Source: an uncultured Lentisphaerota bacterium
Lineage (GTDB): Bacteria; Verrucomicrobiota; Kiritimatiellia; CAIQIC01
Length of the DNA: 64,000 nt
Assembly: GCA_903889245.1 (NCBI GenBank)
Contig: CAISWQ010000067.1
Span: 1 to 64,000, forward strand
Direction: 5' to 3'
Shown one piece after another: positions 1 through 8,475 of this stretch. Below the pieces are notes generated by a model. It saw only the letters and a list, made by a program, of their open reading frames with translations. It was not told the DNA's origin and searched no databases. A program made the position numbers and the translations under genes. Within the stretch, counting starts at the first letter, position 1. Each line of letters begins with the position of its first letter.

Positions 1-328
1 ATGGCGTACCTTGGCAGCGCGCGGCGCGCCGCCGCCAAGTTTTGTCACAACTTGGCAGAGGAATGGCGTGCCTTGGCAGCGCGCGGCGTGCCGCCGCCAA
101 GTTTTGGCGCAGCTTGGCAGCGGAATGGCGTGCCTTGGCTTAAAACCGTATTTCTTGGCGGCGGAATGGCGTGCCTTGGCAGCGCGCGGCGTGCCGCCGC
201 CAAGTTTTGTCACAACTTGGCAGAGGAACGCCGCCGGCTGCCAAGAAATCGTATTTCTTGGCGGCGGTACGCGGCAACTTGGCGGCGGTTCGTCCGCCGC
301 TGCCAAGCTGGGGGAAAGACAAGCCAAG
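1..328. repeat. Helically phased CTTGG/CCAAG repeat array at the left edge
   Basis: The stretch holds no convincing gene. CTTGG starts at 10, 51, 72, 113, 134, 154, 175, 216, 257 and 278, and CCAAG at 35, 97, 200, 241, 303 and 324. Distances between successive like-oriented half-sites are 20-21 or 41 bp, and the pattern recurs every 62 bp (for example 10, 72, 134 and 154, 216, 278). Facing half-sites form hairpin-capable inverted repeats: GCCAAGTT with AACTTGGC around 45 and 210, and GCCAAGAAAT with ATTTCTTGGC around 251. Small open frames across it are by-products of its composition. The array may continue left of the window. It looks related to the 31-bp-phased palindromes elsewhere, since the last step (324 to 355) is 31 bp. 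Confidence 0.85.
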
Positions 329-368
329 GGGCGCGCTTTTTGGGCGGGGGTTTTCCAAGGCTGGGACG
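320..368. repeat. Phased palindrome cluster, two degenerate copies
   Basis: Two weak copies of the TTTTCCAAGGCTTGGAAAA family have centres at 329 and 360, 31 bp apart. They join the left-edge array to the 3' end of the cupin gene. Only the left arm (TTTTCCAAGG) is well kept in the second copy. Confidence 0.6.
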
Positions 369-376
369 AGGGGCGG

Positions 377-856
377 TCAGGTGCTGAAAAGTGCTTTCAG
401 CTTGGCGAGGTAGGCGGGGGCGGCGGGCGTGCCCTCGGCGGGGGCCCAGGCGCCTTTCTCGTGCGGCTGGAGCGGAGCATAGGGGCCGGCCTTGGCCTCG
501 AAAATCATCGAGCCGGGCGCGAGCATGAGGGACGTGTGGAACTGCCCGGCGGGGATGGTGACGGCGACGTTCGCGCCACCGGCCTCGAGCAGCACGGTCT
601 GCGTGACGTTCCCCTGCGCGTCAAAGAACACGACGCCCATCTGGCCGCGGATCATCACCATCGTTTCATCCTTCGCCGGGTCGGCGTGGCAGTGCGGCTG
701 GATGTAGGTGTCCGGCTCGCCGGCGTTATAGAGGCGGTTGCACGGCGACTGCTCGCTGTAGTGCACGTTGAGGTTCTTGCGGCGGCGCGGCGCGGCCGCG
801 GCGGCGGCGTTGAGTTCGTCGAGCATCTGCTGGGTGGTGATTTTGATCTGGTGCAT
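377..856 (-). CDS. WbuC-type cupin-fold metalloprotein
   Basis: This 159-residue cupin has a first metal motif H55-x-H57 with E64 and a later H107 in PAGQFHT, the usual 3-His/1-Glu metal site. The pattern with an N-terminal helix and CNR segment resembles the WbuC family of small cupins found beside surface-sugar genes; the family's chemistry is not settled. The start is the ATG ending at 856; the frame stays open further upstream into the neighbouring gene, but homology-like sequence begins at MHQIK. It lies 59 bp downstream of the ThuA gene on the same strand, so the two are probably cotranscribed. The substrate cannot be read from the sequence. A generic cupin of unrelated function is the alternative. 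Confidence 0.8.
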   Translation of the reverse strand: MHQIKITTQQMLDELNAAAAAAPRRRKNLNVHYSEQSPCNRLYNAGEPDTYIQPHCHADPAKDETMVMIRGQMGVVFFDAQGNVTQTVLLEAGGANVAVTIPAGQFHTSLMLAPGSMIFEAKAGPYAPLQPHEKGAWAPAEGTPAAPAYLAKLKALFST

Positions 857-915
857 AGCAGCATGGGAGGGTTGGAGAACAGGCTGACGTCTGAAAGCTG
901 ACCTCTGACCTCTGT

Positions 916-1710
916 TTATTTCGCCGCCCACTGCACGCCGTTGGCGATGATGGTGCGGACGTTCTTGTCGAAGAAGACCGGGTTGGTCTCGTGGCCGATC
1001 TGGAAGTAGAACATCTTGCCCTTGCCGATATGCCACACGAAGCCCTGCTGCGAGGGCATCTTCTCGCCATCCTTCCTGGTATAGACGCCGTCGAAAATGA
1101 CCTGCTCCGGCGTCGGCACGGCGTAGGGATTGTTGTAGCGCTCGGTGTGGATGAGCTCGAATTCCGCCGGCACGCCCTTCGCAATCGGATGAGCCTTGGC
1201 GAGCGTCGTCACCTTGAGGCTGGTGCAGTCGTTGGCGTAGGCGCCCCACGCGGCGACGCGGCCCTTCGGCTTGACGGTGTCGAGCAGGTGCTGCTGGGTC
1301 GGCGCCTGGCTCATCAGCGCGATGTTCGGCTTGGCGAAGTGCGCCGAGTGCAAGGCGACGAAACCCATGCCGTCCTCCTTCACGCGCTTGACGATCTTCT
1401 GGACGAGCGCGTCTTTCACGTCGCCGTGTTTCTTATGGCCCCACCAGACGAGCACGTCGGCACGGTTGAGGAGGCTATCCGGCAACCCCTGTTCGGGATC
1501 GCTCAAGTTGGCAGTGACCACTGCCCAGCCGTTGAGGCCCTTGAGGCCCTCGGCCACGGCACCGTTGATGTCGCGTGGATATTGATCCTTGGGCGCGGTG
1601 CCTTCCGACCAGACCACGACACACTTCTTGCCGTCGGCAGCCATGAGATTACCCGCCAGCAGCACACCCGCCGCCAGCCTTCCAAACTGCTTCCACGTTG
1701 CACTGCGCAT
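916..1710 (-). CDS. Exported ThuA-domain protein
   Basis: The 264-residue product starts with a Sec-type signal peptide (basic MRSATWKQFGR, then a hydrophobic stretch ending at MAAD near residue 22). The rest matches the ThuA fold, a class I glutamine amidotransferase-like domain: a WWGHKKH segment, an ALHSAHFAK segment after the central strand, and the HIGKGKMFYFQIGHE motif near the C-terminus that is typical of this family in PVC bacteria. ThuA proteins are associated with sugar utilisation, but their reaction is not established. The chosen ATG ends at 1710 because GGAGGAGAAC lies just before it; a GTG four codons upstream is less likely. It is followed on the same strand by the cupin gene. 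Confidence 0.85.
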   Translation of the reverse strand: MRSATWKQFGRLAAGVLLAGNLMAADGKKCVVVWSEGTAPKDQYPRDINGAVAEGLKGLNGWAVVTANLSDPEQGLPDSLLNRADVLVWWGHKKHGDVKDALVQKIVKRVKEDGMGFVALHSAHFAKPNIALMSQAPTQQHLLDTVKPKGRVAAWGAYANDCTSLKVTTLAKAHPIAKGVPAEFELIHTERYNNPYAVPTPEQVIFDGVYTRKDGEKMPSQQGFVWHIGKGKMFYFQIGHETNPVFFDKNVRTIIANGVQWAAK

Positions 1711-1810
1711 GTTCTCCTCCACTTGCTTGGGTTATTCATCGGACCCGCCCAGCGCGGGCGCGCGGATGATAGCCAAGCGGGCGCGCGCGCCGCAAGCGCG
1801 GTTTTCCGCG

Positions 1811-1922
1811 GATTCCGAACCTTGGAAAAATCCGCGCGCCTTTTTCCAAGGCCTGGAAAAACACGCCGCCCTGCCTTCCAGGGTTTGGAAAAAATGCGGG
1901 CGCCTTTTCCCATCCCTGGACC
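1811..1922. repeat. Phased palindrome cluster, four copies
   Basis: Four degenerate copies of the TTCCAAGG family have centres at 1820, 1851, 1883 and 1914, so the steps are 31, 32 and 31 bp. They lie in the gap between the divergent ThuA and CsgG-like genes. The second copy (TTTTTCCAAGGCCTGG) is closest to consensus. Confidence 0.85.
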
Positions 1923-1958
1923 GCGCCCCGCTTGACCCACACGGGGCGGCCCTCTACC

Positions 1959-2930
1959 ATGCCACGCATGTTGCGCACCGTTCATGGTCTCGCCCTGCTG
2001 CTGGCGTTCGCGACCGCGTTGACCGGCTGCCAGACGCCGCGCCGCGCCGCCGATGGCTCCATGCTCTATCCCTACCGCCGTGGACAGGAAGTGCCGCCGG
2101 TGGTCGCGGTCATGGACTTCGAGAACCGCGCGAGCTGGGCCGGGCAGTGGAACTTGAGCGGCGGCATGGCCGACCTGCTGGTGGCACGGCTGATGGAAAC
2201 GCACAAGGTGACGGTGCTGGAACGGCAGCACTTGCGCGATGTGCTGGAGGAACTGGCGCGGCAGGAGAGCGAATTCTTCCGGCCCGAAGGCCGCGCACAG
2301 CGCGGGCGGCTGAAGAACGCGCAGTACCTGATGCGCGGGACGATCAACGACTTCACCGTGATCGAGGAAGGCTCCGGCGGCTTCTGGACTTCGTTCCTGC
2401 GCATCTTCGGCCGTGGCAGCCGCGCGCGCGTGGCGCTGACCGTCAAGGTCTATGATATCGAGAACGGCGAGGTGCTGGCCGCGCTCAAGTCCGATGGCAC
2501 CGTCTCCTCCGGCGGGGGCGGCGCGGAGATCACCTACAAACGCGTCACCTTCGGCGGCGACAGTTTCTTCCGCACCCCGCTGGGCAAGGCGACCGAGCGC
2601 GCACTGGACCGGGCGGTGGACAAGATTCTCGATACGCTGCCGATTGATTATTGGGCGCCACGCGTGGCCGAGGTCCTCGACTTGCGCGAGGGCACAAAGG
2701 TCATCCTGAACGGCGGCGCCAACGCCAGCTTGAAGGAGGGCGACGAGTTTTTTGTGCGCGATTTGCCGCGGATCGTCACCGACCCGGTCACCGGCAACGT
2801 CATCGAGCGACCCGCCGGCGACATCGTCGGCCGTATCCGCGTGACCACCGTGCTGACGCAGTCGGCGCACGCCAAGTTGCTGCAAGGTCTGGCCTCGCGG
2901 GGCCATGTTCTGGAGCCCATCAAGCCATGA
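1959..2930 (+). CDS. CsgG/HfaB-like outer-membrane lipoprotein
   Basis: The 323-residue product has a lipoprotein signal with lipobox LTGC (lipidated Cys24). After it come the features of the CsgG family: a VAVMDFENR strand near residue 50, a region equivalent to nucleotide-like binding folds (SGGMADLLVARL, then VTVLERQHL), and an amphipathic segment where CsgG forms its transmembrane barrel. CsgG forms the curli secretion pore, while many relatives in bacteria without curli are of unknown role. No curli subunit genes are visible nearby. The ATG at 1959 is used because the upstream extension (ATG-less frame from 1932) precedes the signal peptide; 1968 is also possible. The stop overlaps the ruvA start (ATGA), suggesting translational coupling. 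Confidence 0.8.
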   Translation: MPRMLRTVHGLALLLAFATALTGCQTPRRAADGSMLYPYRRGQEVPPVVAVMDFENRASWAGQWNLSGGMADLLVARLMETHKVTVLERQHLRDVLEELARQESEFFRPEGRAQRGRLKNAQYLMRGTINDFTVIEEGSGGFWTSFLRIFGRGSRARVALTVKVYDIENGEVLAALKSDGTVSSGGGGAEITYKRVTFGGDSFFRTPLGKATERALDRAVDKILDTLPIDYWAPRVAEVLDLREGTKVILNGGANASLKEGDEFFVRDLPRIVTDPVTGNVIERPAGDIVGRIRVTTVLTQSAHAKLLQGLASRGHVLEPIKP

Positions 2931-3517
2931 TTACTTTTCTCTCCGGCACCTTGATCGAGAAGCAGCCAACGCGCATCGTGCTCGAAGTCCATGGCGTGGG
3001 CTACGAAGTCTTCATCCCCTTGAGCAGCTTCGACCGGTTACCGGTGGAGAATGCGCCGTGCCGGGTCCTGACGCACGACCATCTGCGCGAGGACGCCCAC
3101 CAGCTCTATGGCTTCATCACTGTGGCCGAGCGCGACCTCTTCGAGATGCTACTTGGCATCAGCGGCATCGGGCCGAAGACGGCCTTGAGTGCGTTGAGCG
3201 GTTTGAGCGTGCGCGACCTGAAGCAGGCGGTGGTCGAGGGCGACCTGAAACGGTTGAGTTCGATCAGCGGCATCGGCAAGAAGACCGCCGAACGCATCGT
3301 GGTGGAACTACGCCACAAGTTGAGCGCAGGCGAGGCGCTGGAGGTGGTCGCCGGCGCTCCGGAGACCACCGACCTGCGCACGCGCGACGCGATGCTCGCG
3401 CTGATTTCGCTGGGCTATAAGCAGGCCGACGCCCAGCAGCGCGTGCGCGCCGTGCTGCCCAAGCTCAAGCCGACCGCCACGGTCGAGGATGTGGTGCGCG
3501 CCGCGCTGGCCGGATGA
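2927..3517 (+). CDS. ruvA: Holliday junction branch-migration protein RuvA
   Basis: At 196 residues this is the normal length for RuvA, which binds four-way junctions as a tetramer and loads the RuvB motor. The N-terminal OB fold (about 1-62) starts MITFLSGTL and includes VEVHGVGYEV-like sequence. Two helix-hairpin-helix motifs follow, GISGIGPKTAL (near 78) and ISGIGKKTAE (near 113), and a C-terminal domain III after an acidic linker (about 150-196) that contacts RuvB. The start overlaps the stop of the upstream lipoprotein gene by four bases. ruvB and ruvC are not in the window. Confidence 0.97.
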   Translation: MITFLSGTLIEKQPTRIVLEVHGVGYEVFIPLSSFDRLPVENAPCRVLTHDHLREDAHQLYGFITVAERDLFEMLLGISGIGPKTALSALSGLSVRDLKQAVVEGDLKRLSSISGIGKKTAERIVVELRHKLSAGEALEVVAGAPETTDLRTRDAMLALISLGYKQADAQQRVRAVLPKLKPTATVEDVVRAALAG

Positions 3518-3556
3518 TCAACTGAATACCGCGAGGAAGGGCTGTGTTCCTTTGGC

Positions 3557-3641
3557 TGGTGCACCCGGAGGGACTCGAACCCACACGGTGTTACCCACTA
3601 GACCCTGAATCTAGCGCGTCTGCCAGTTCCGCCACGGGTGC
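3557..3641 (-). tRNA. tRNA-Leu(CAG)
   Basis: Read on the minus strand the sequence folds as a class II tRNA with a 7-bp acceptor (GCACCCG with CGGGTGC), an anticodon stem CTAGA/TCTAG around loop TTCAGGG (anticodon CAG), a long variable arm, the T-arm sequence GGTTCGAGTCC, and an encoded CCA at 3557-3559. Its length of 85 nt suits leucine tRNA. Confidence 0.95.
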
Positions 3642-3722
3642 ATAAAAGCGCGCGGAACATAGCAGCCGGCCCGCGGCGCGTCAATGGCGCGCGCGGAAAA
3701 AGAGCGGCCGTGACGTGGCGAT

Positions 3723-5072
3723 TCACGCCGCCAGCCCGGCGCGCCGTAACAGCTTGGCGCGCTCCTCACGGGCGAGTGCGAGCACCTGCGGCAGATCGAA
3801 ATGCTGGAACTGGCCGTCGCGATAAACGATTTCGCCGTTGACCATCGTCAGCTCAACATCGCCGGGCTCGTGCGCGAAGACGAGGTTGGCGGCGGGCTGC
3901 GTCGAGGGCGCCACATGCAGGCGGTCGGGGCTGACGATGATCAGGTTGGCGCGCTTGCCCTCCTCGAGTGTCCCCATTTCCGCCTCCCAGCCGAGGGCGC
4001 GCGCACCGCCCTCGGTCGCCAGCCGCACGACCGTGGCCGCGGGCATCGCCTCCGGGCCGCGCACCGGTTTTTGCAGCAGCGCGGCAAGGCGCATCTCCTG
4101 AAAGAGGTCGAGGCGGTTGTTGCACGCCGCGCCATCGGAGCCGAGCGCGATGTTGATGCCGCGCGCAAGCAGCTCGGGGATGGGCGCGAGCCCGGAGCCG
4201 AGCTTGAGGTTCGTCGTCGGGCAATGCAGGACGCTGGTCTGCGTGGCGGCGAGGAGTTCCCATTCCGCGCGCGTGGCGTGGACGCAATGGGCGAGCGCGA
4301 CATCGGGGCCGGTGAGCCCGATCTCGTGCAAAAATTCGATATTGCCGCGGCCGGTCAGCTTCTTGACGAGCCGGACTTCCTGTTCCTGTTCGGAGGCGTG
4401 CGTATGCAGGCGCAGCTTGTGCTCGCGCGCGAAGGCGGCGGCCTCGCGCAGCAGGTCGGGCGCGCAACTCAAGGCGAAGCGCGGCGCGATAGCCAGGCGC
4501 AGACGGTCGTGGCCGCGCAGCTTGTCGAGCAGCAAGTCGCAGTCGGCGAGCGCATCATCGAGTGGCACGGCCAGCGGCGGGTAGTTGCCGGTCTCGTCCA
4601 TCAGGCAGTGCCCGATACTGCCCATGAGGCCGCTCTGCTCGGCGGCGGCGAAGACCGCGCCGGTGTGGCGCGTGGTCTCCATCGAAAGGAACGCGGTGAC
4701 GCCGCCGCGCAGCAGCTCGGCGCAGCCGAGCAGCGCGGAGGCATAGAGCGAGTCGCTATCGTGCGCGGCCTCGAGCGGCCAGATGTAGCGGCGCAGCCAC
4801 GTCAGCAGCGGCAGGTCCTCGGCGAGGCCGCGGAACAGCGTCTGCGCCAGATGGACGTGGCCCTGGATCAAACCGGGCATGACCAGACCACCGCCGGCAT
4901 CAAGTTCATACGCCGCCAGCGACTGGAATTTACCGACACGGACGATGCGGCCATCACGGATCAACACGCGGCCGTTGGGAATCGGCTCGGCGGTCGCCAC
5001 CGGCCAGACGGTGGCGTTGGTGATCAGCAGCTCGGCCGGGGTGCGCGGCGCATGTTTTGCTTGAGAGAACAT
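3723..5072 (-). CDS. Metal-dependent amidohydrolase, SAH/MTA deaminase-like
   Basis: The 449-residue enzyme belongs to the TRZ/ATZ-chlorohydrolase branch of the amidohydrolase superfamily. The metal site is visible: GHVHL with H72 and H74, a His in LRLHTHASE, a His in ALAHCVH, and Asp in GSDGAACNN. The best-known relatives deaminate S-adenosylhomocysteine, methylthioadenosine or guanine. The LHTHASEQEQEV segment and the overall order fit the SAH/MTA deaminase group, but residue-level specificity cannot be assigned by eye. It is probably cytoplasmic, as no signal peptide is seen. The start ATG ends at 5072; the frame remains open upstream but lacks family sequence. It is divergent from the LysM gene, with 24 bp between them. 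Confidence 0.85.
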   Translation of the reverse strand: MFSQAKHAPRTPAELLITNATVWPVATAEPIPNGRVLIRDGRIVRVGKFQSLAAYELDAGGGLVMPGLIQGHVHLAQTLFRGLAEDLPLLTWLRRYIWPLEAAHDSDSLYASALLGCAELLRGGVTAFLSMETTRHTGAVFAAAEQSGLMGSIGHCLMDETGNYPPLAVPLDDALADCDLLLDKLRGHDRLRLAIAPRFALSCAPDLLREAAAFAREHKLRLHTHASEQEQEVRLVKKLTGRGNIEFLHEIGLTGPDVALAHCVHATRAEWELLAATQTSVLHCPTTNLKLGSGLAPIPELLARGINIALGSDGAACNNRLDLFQEMRLAALLQKPVRGPEAMPAATVVRLATEGGARALGWEAEMGTLEEGKRANLIIVSPDRLHVAPSTQPAANLVFAHEPGDVELTMVNGEIVYRDGQFQHFDLPQVLALAREERAKLLRRAGLAA

Positions 5073-5096
5073 GCCGGATAGGATAACAAGTGCCGC

Positions 5097-5687
5097 ATGT
5101 TTTTCCATCTTTGTAAAAAAGCGCTGTGGCTCGCGCCCGCCCTGGCCGCCGGCTGCGTGACGACGCAGGATTACCAGGCGCGCATGGACGCCCGGGCGCA
5201 GGAGAACCAGCGCGTGCTGCAGGAGCAGGCGAGCCGTCTGGCCGGCCGGCTCGAAACGCTGGAACTGGACAACCAGAAGCTGCGCGCCGACCTGGACACC
5301 GTACGCGCAGCGCAGACACGCTCCGCCTCCGGCAACGCGGAGGTCCAGACCCTGCGCACCGCGCTCGGCAACCTGGAGTCGCGTCTCCATGCGCTGGAAG
5401 CCGGGCGCGAGAAGGACAAGCAGGAACTGGTGGACGTCTTGAGCAGGAAAATTTCCCAGATCATGGGCGGCGCGCCGGTGGATACCGGCAGCCGGAAAAG
5501 AAACGGCAACAGCAAAACGTCTTCGGCCTCCGGCGCGAGCGGCGGCAGCTATGTGGTCAAAAGCGGCGACACCCTCTCCGGGATCGCCTCCGCCCATGGC
5601 GTCACCGTCAGCGCGTTGATGGAAGCGAACGGCATCAAGAAGGCCAACGCAGTACAGGCGGGACAAAAGTTGGCGATACCGAAGTGA
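5097..5687 (+). CDS. LysM-domain lipoprotein with coiled coil
   Basis: The 196-residue protein begins with a short lipoprotein signal ending in LAAGC (Cys20). Residues about 28-125 are heptad-rich (Gln, Leu, Glu, Arg) and should form a coiled coil. A Ser/Gly linker then leads to a single C-terminal LysM domain (about 150-195; YVVKSGDTLSGIA, then the closing AVQAGQKLAIP), which binds peptidoglycan glycans. It likely tethers the outer membrane to the cell wall. It is the first gene of a co-directional run with the GYF_2 protein (28 bp apart) and the phosphoesterase. Confidence 0.85.
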   Translation: MFFHLCKKALWLAPALAAGCVTTQDYQARMDARAQENQRVLQEQASRLAGRLETLELDNQKLRADLDTVRAAQTRSASGNAEVQTLRTALGNLESRLHALEAGREKDKQELVDVLSRKISQIMGGAPVDTGSRKRNGNSKTSSASGASGGSYVVKSGDTLSGIASAHGVTVSALMEANGIKKANAVQAGQKLAIPK

Positions 5688-5715
5688 GGAGCCGGCCCGG
5701 CCGGACAGTGTGAGC

Positions 5716-6981
5716 ATGGATTGGTATCTGAAAAAAGCCAGCGGTGAGGTCTTTGGCCCCGTGACCACGGCCGCATTGCGGCAATGGGCGGCGGGCGGTC
5801 GTATTGCGCCCGATGATGAAATCTCCAGCGACCAGGAAGCCTGGCTGCCCGCCGTGGACCAGCCGGATCTCGGCCTTGACTGGCTGGTGGAACTGGCGCC
5901 CGACAAGGTCTATGGCCCATTCCACCTGCTCGCGCTCGGCGACCTGATCCGTGAAGGCAGCGTGCCGGCGACTGCGCCCATCGTTCATCGCGGCACCGGC
6001 GAGCGGCATGTGTTGCACGACGCGCTGATGCTGGTTGTACTGGAACAGAACACGCGGCTGGCGGCGACGGCGCAGGAATTGCGGCAACAACTGGAACTGG
6101 CCCAGGCGGAAATCGAAAGCCTCAAGGCGATGCCCGTGATGGAGCCGCCGCCCCCCACCCCGCCGGCCCCGGAACCAACCCCGGCGACCACCGCGCCGGT
6201 GCCCGTTCCTGCAGAGCCGCCGCCCGCAGCCGCAGCGGCACCCGTCGCGCCCGCAGCCACCGAAGCACCGCTGCCCCCACCACCCACGCCCCCTGTCGCC
6301 GCCGCACCCATAGTCATGGCGGAGCCCCCGCCACCACCGCTGAAGAACGCCGAGTGGAAGGAAATGGCGGCCAAGCGCGATCACTTCGAGAAGGAAACGC
6401 ACCGCTGGAAACGCCTCTACTCGGATGCGCAGGCCGCTTCGCAGAAGCGCGAGAGCGAACTCAACGAGCGCATCGAACACCTGCGCCGCGAGGAGCTCGC
6501 CGCGCGCACACAGTTGGAACAGACGCAGATCAGCCTCACGAAACTGCAGCGGACGGTCAAGCAGATCAGCGATGCCACGGTCTTCCCCACCGCCGGCGAA
6601 TCCGCCGCCGCCCAGCGCACCGCGCTGCTCGACGCCTATAATGAACTCTCGCGCCGCTGCGATGCGCTGGTGGACCAGATTAACGCCAAGTCCTCCGAAC
6701 TTGAGGAGCTGATGCAAAACCAACTCCGCATCAAGGAGGAGGCCGACCAGCGCGTGCAGACGGTCGAGACCAACCTGCGCAAGGAGCGCGAGGAGGCCGA
6801 CCGCGCCCGCAAGCGCGCGCTGACGCTGGAAGAGGATCATCTCCAGTTGCTGCGCTCCTTCCGTGATTTGAACGACCGTTACATCCGCCTGCGACAGGGC
6901 GCCGGCCACGTCTCCTCGACCGAGCATCCCTGGCCGCCGCCTAGCGAGCTGGCCCCGAAAAAAGAACCGCCGGAGTTGTAA
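5716..6981 (+). CDS. Double GYF_2 (DUF4339) domain protein with proline-rich linker and coiled coil
   Basis: The 421-residue protein opens with two short GYF_2 repeats, about residues 1-48 (WYLKKASGEVFGPVT) and 58-103 (ELAPDKVYGPFHL). In other proteins this domain usually mediates protein contacts. Next come a short helical segment, an Ala/Pro-rich low-complexity stretch (about 135-210), and a long charged coiled coil to near residue 395. No catalytic motif or membrane segment is visible. A GTG two codons earlier at 5710 is an alternative start. The stop TAA shares its last base with the ATG of the next gene, so coupling with the phosphoesterase is likely. The function is unknown. Confidence 0.8.
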   Translation: MDWYLKKASGEVFGPVTTAALRQWAAGGRIAPDDEISSDQEAWLPAVDQPDLGLDWLVELAPDKVYGPFHLLALGDLIREGSVPATAPIVHRGTGERHVLHDALMLVVLEQNTRLAATAQELRQQLELAQAEIESLKAMPVMEPPPPTPPAPEPTPATTAPVPVPAEPPPAAAAAPVAPAATEAPLPPPPTPPVAAAPIVMAEPPPPPLKNAEWKEMAAKRDHFEKETHRWKRLYSDAQAASQKRESELNERIEHLRREELAARTQLEQTQISLTKLQRTVKQISDATVFPTAGESAAAQRTALLDAYNELSRRCDALVDQINAKSSELEELMQNQLRIKEEADQRVQTVETNLRKEREEADRARKRALTLEEDHLQLLRSFRDLNDRYIRLRQGAGHVSSTEHPWPPPSELAPKKEPPEL

Positions 6982-8099
6982 TGTTCCCCCTGCTGCTGCT
7001 CCTGCTGGCGGCCTATGCCGCCCTGCACGTCCTTTTTTATTACGCCGTGCGCGACGCCTTCGCGCCGCCAGGCTGGCTGCGTCACGTCCTGCGACTGTTG
7101 CTGGGCGTCCTGTTCCTGACACCGTTCTTCACACGCGCGCTCGACCGCAGCGAGCATGAAGATCTCGCACTGCTGCTCGGCGTGCCCGGTTACTTCTGGA
7201 TGTGCGGCCTACTCTGGTTCACGCTGCTCTGGCTCCTGCTCTGGCCGTTGCGCGCGTTCGCCGGCCGGTATCCCGCGCTAGTCACCTATGTCAGCGCGCG
7301 CCGGATTTTTTTGACCTGCCTGCTGGCCGTGTCGGCGCTGGGTGTGATGGGCTGGCGCGAAGCGCATCAGCTACGCATCGAGGAAGTCCGCGTCGCCTGT
7401 CCACGCCTGCCGCCGGGACGCGCGGCGTTGCGCATCGCGGTGGTCAGCGATCTGCACCTCGACCTGCATCGCAACCATCGCCTGCTGGCACAGCTCACCG
7501 CCGAGATCCGCCGGTTGCAGCCGGACCTGATCGTGAGTGCAGGCGATTTGATTGACTCGCCCCACTGCCTGGCCGATGCCGCGCAGTTCGCCGGTTGTCG
7601 CGCCCCGCTCGGCCAGTTTGCCGTGCTCGGCAATCACGAGTATTACGTCGGCCTGCGCACCGCGCTCCGCTTCCACGAGGCCGCCGGTCTGACGCTCCTG
7701 CGCCAGCGTGCCGTGGAACTCGCGCCGGGCCTGTGGCTCGCCGGCGTGGATCATCGCAGCGGCCATCACTTCGGCGCGCCGTGCTTCGATGACGATCACG
7801 CCGCGCTCGCCTTGGCGCCCACCAACGCTTGCGTCCTCCTGCTCAAGCACGAACCACGCTTCACCGGCCCGCTGACGGCGGATCTGGTGGTGAGCGGCCA
7901 CACCCATGCCGGACAAATCTTCCCGTTCCACCTCGTCGTGCGCGCCACCTACCGCCACCTCGCCGGTCTGCACCGGCTTGATGACCGGACCCAGCTTTAT
8001 ATCACCCGTGGTGTGGGTACGTGGGGGCCACCTTTCCGCCTCGGCGCGCCGCCGGAGCTGACGCTGCTGGTTCTCGCACGCGGCCAACCGGAGCGCTAG
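6981..8099 (+). CDS. Membrane-anchored metallophosphoesterase, YaeI/YkuE type
   Basis: The first 125 residues contain four hydrophobic segments (about 2-22, 36-52, 66-92 and 108-124), followed by a calcineurin-like phosphoesterase domain with all its signatures: SDLHLD (D157, H159), SAGDLID, LGNHEYY, a later His in LKHEP, and SGHTHAGQ. Relatives hydrolyse phosphodiesters or phospholipid head groups at the membrane, but the substrate is not readable here. The 372-residue length is normal. It follows the GYF_2 gene with a one-base overlap, and a palindrome pair lies just after its stop. Confidence 0.88.
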   Translation: MFPLLLLLLAAYAALHVLFYYAVRDAFAPPGWLRHVLRLLLGVLFLTPFFTRALDRSEHEDLALLLGVPGYFWMCGLLWFTLLWLLLWPLRAFAGRYPALVTYVSARRIFLTCLLAVSALGVMGWREAHQLRIEEVRVACPRLPPGRAALRIAVVSDLHLDLHRNHRLLAQLTAEIRRLQPDLIVSAGDLIDSPHCLADAAQFAGCRAPLGQFAVLGNHEYYVGLRTALRFHEAAGLTLLRQRAVELAPGLWLAGVDHRSGHHFGAPCFDDDHAALALAPTNACVLLLKHEPRFTGPLTADLVVSGHTHAGQIFPFHLVVRATYRHLAGLHRLDDRTQLYITRGVGTWGPPFRLGAPPELTLLVLARGQPER

Positions 8100-8108
8100 C
8101 AGGATGGA

Positions 8109-8160
8109 ATTTTCCAAGGGTTGGATGGGCCCGGCACTGTTTTTCCAAGGCTGGGAAACA
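8109..8160. repeat. Phased palindrome pair
   Basis: Two copies of the TTTTCCAAGGCTTGGAAAA family are centred at 8119 and 8150, exactly 31 bp apart. They lie between the convergent phosphoesterase gene and the small membrane-protein gene. Confidence 0.85.
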
Positions 8161-8164
8161 GCGC

Positions 8165-8422
8165 CTAGCGGTGCAGCCACCAGTGCGAGGAGGCACAGAT
8201 GACCGTGATCCCGACCGCCAGACAGGTGATGAACAGGCTCAAGCAGAAATGCGACCACCAGTTCATGTCATATTCCCGATAGAGATAGATGACGCCCGTC
8301 ACCATACCGCCAATCAGCAGCAGAAAAAACGCGGCCAGCCAAAGGCCGCCCCGTGGTGGATTGCCTGGTGTCATGTGCGCGGGAAAATAATCGTTCTCCC
8401 CTGACTTGTAAAGAGGGGACAT
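8165..8422 (-). CDS. Small two-segment membrane protein
   Basis: The 85-residue product has two strongly hydrophobic stretches (about 29-48, FFLLLIGGMVTGVIYL, and 57-77, LSLFITCLAVGITVICA) separated by a short polar loop, so a helical hairpin in the inner membrane is expected. I do not recognise a family. A second ATG ending at 8374 would give 69 residues and keep both membrane segments; neither start has a clear ribosome site. It is divergent from the small gene at 8476. Confidence 0.55.
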   Translation of the reverse strand: MSPLYKSGENDYFPAHMTPGNPPRGGLWLAAFFLLLIGGMVTGVIYLYREYDMNWWSHFCLSLFITCLAVGITVICASSHWWLHR

Positions 8423-8475
8423 ACGCGCAAGCGCGCGCTTGCCTCGGCCACCGCGCTGCTCTAGCCTAGCCGCCG

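Noticed and set aside
1-328. CRISPR array
   Set aside because: Regular spacing suggested it, but units are short palindromic half-sites with 12-25 bp between them, there are no 30-40 bp unique spacers, and no cas gene is in the window.
3557-3641. Integration site of a mobile element at tRNA-Leu
   Set aside because: No integrase, no partial tRNA copy and no composition change were seen on either side.
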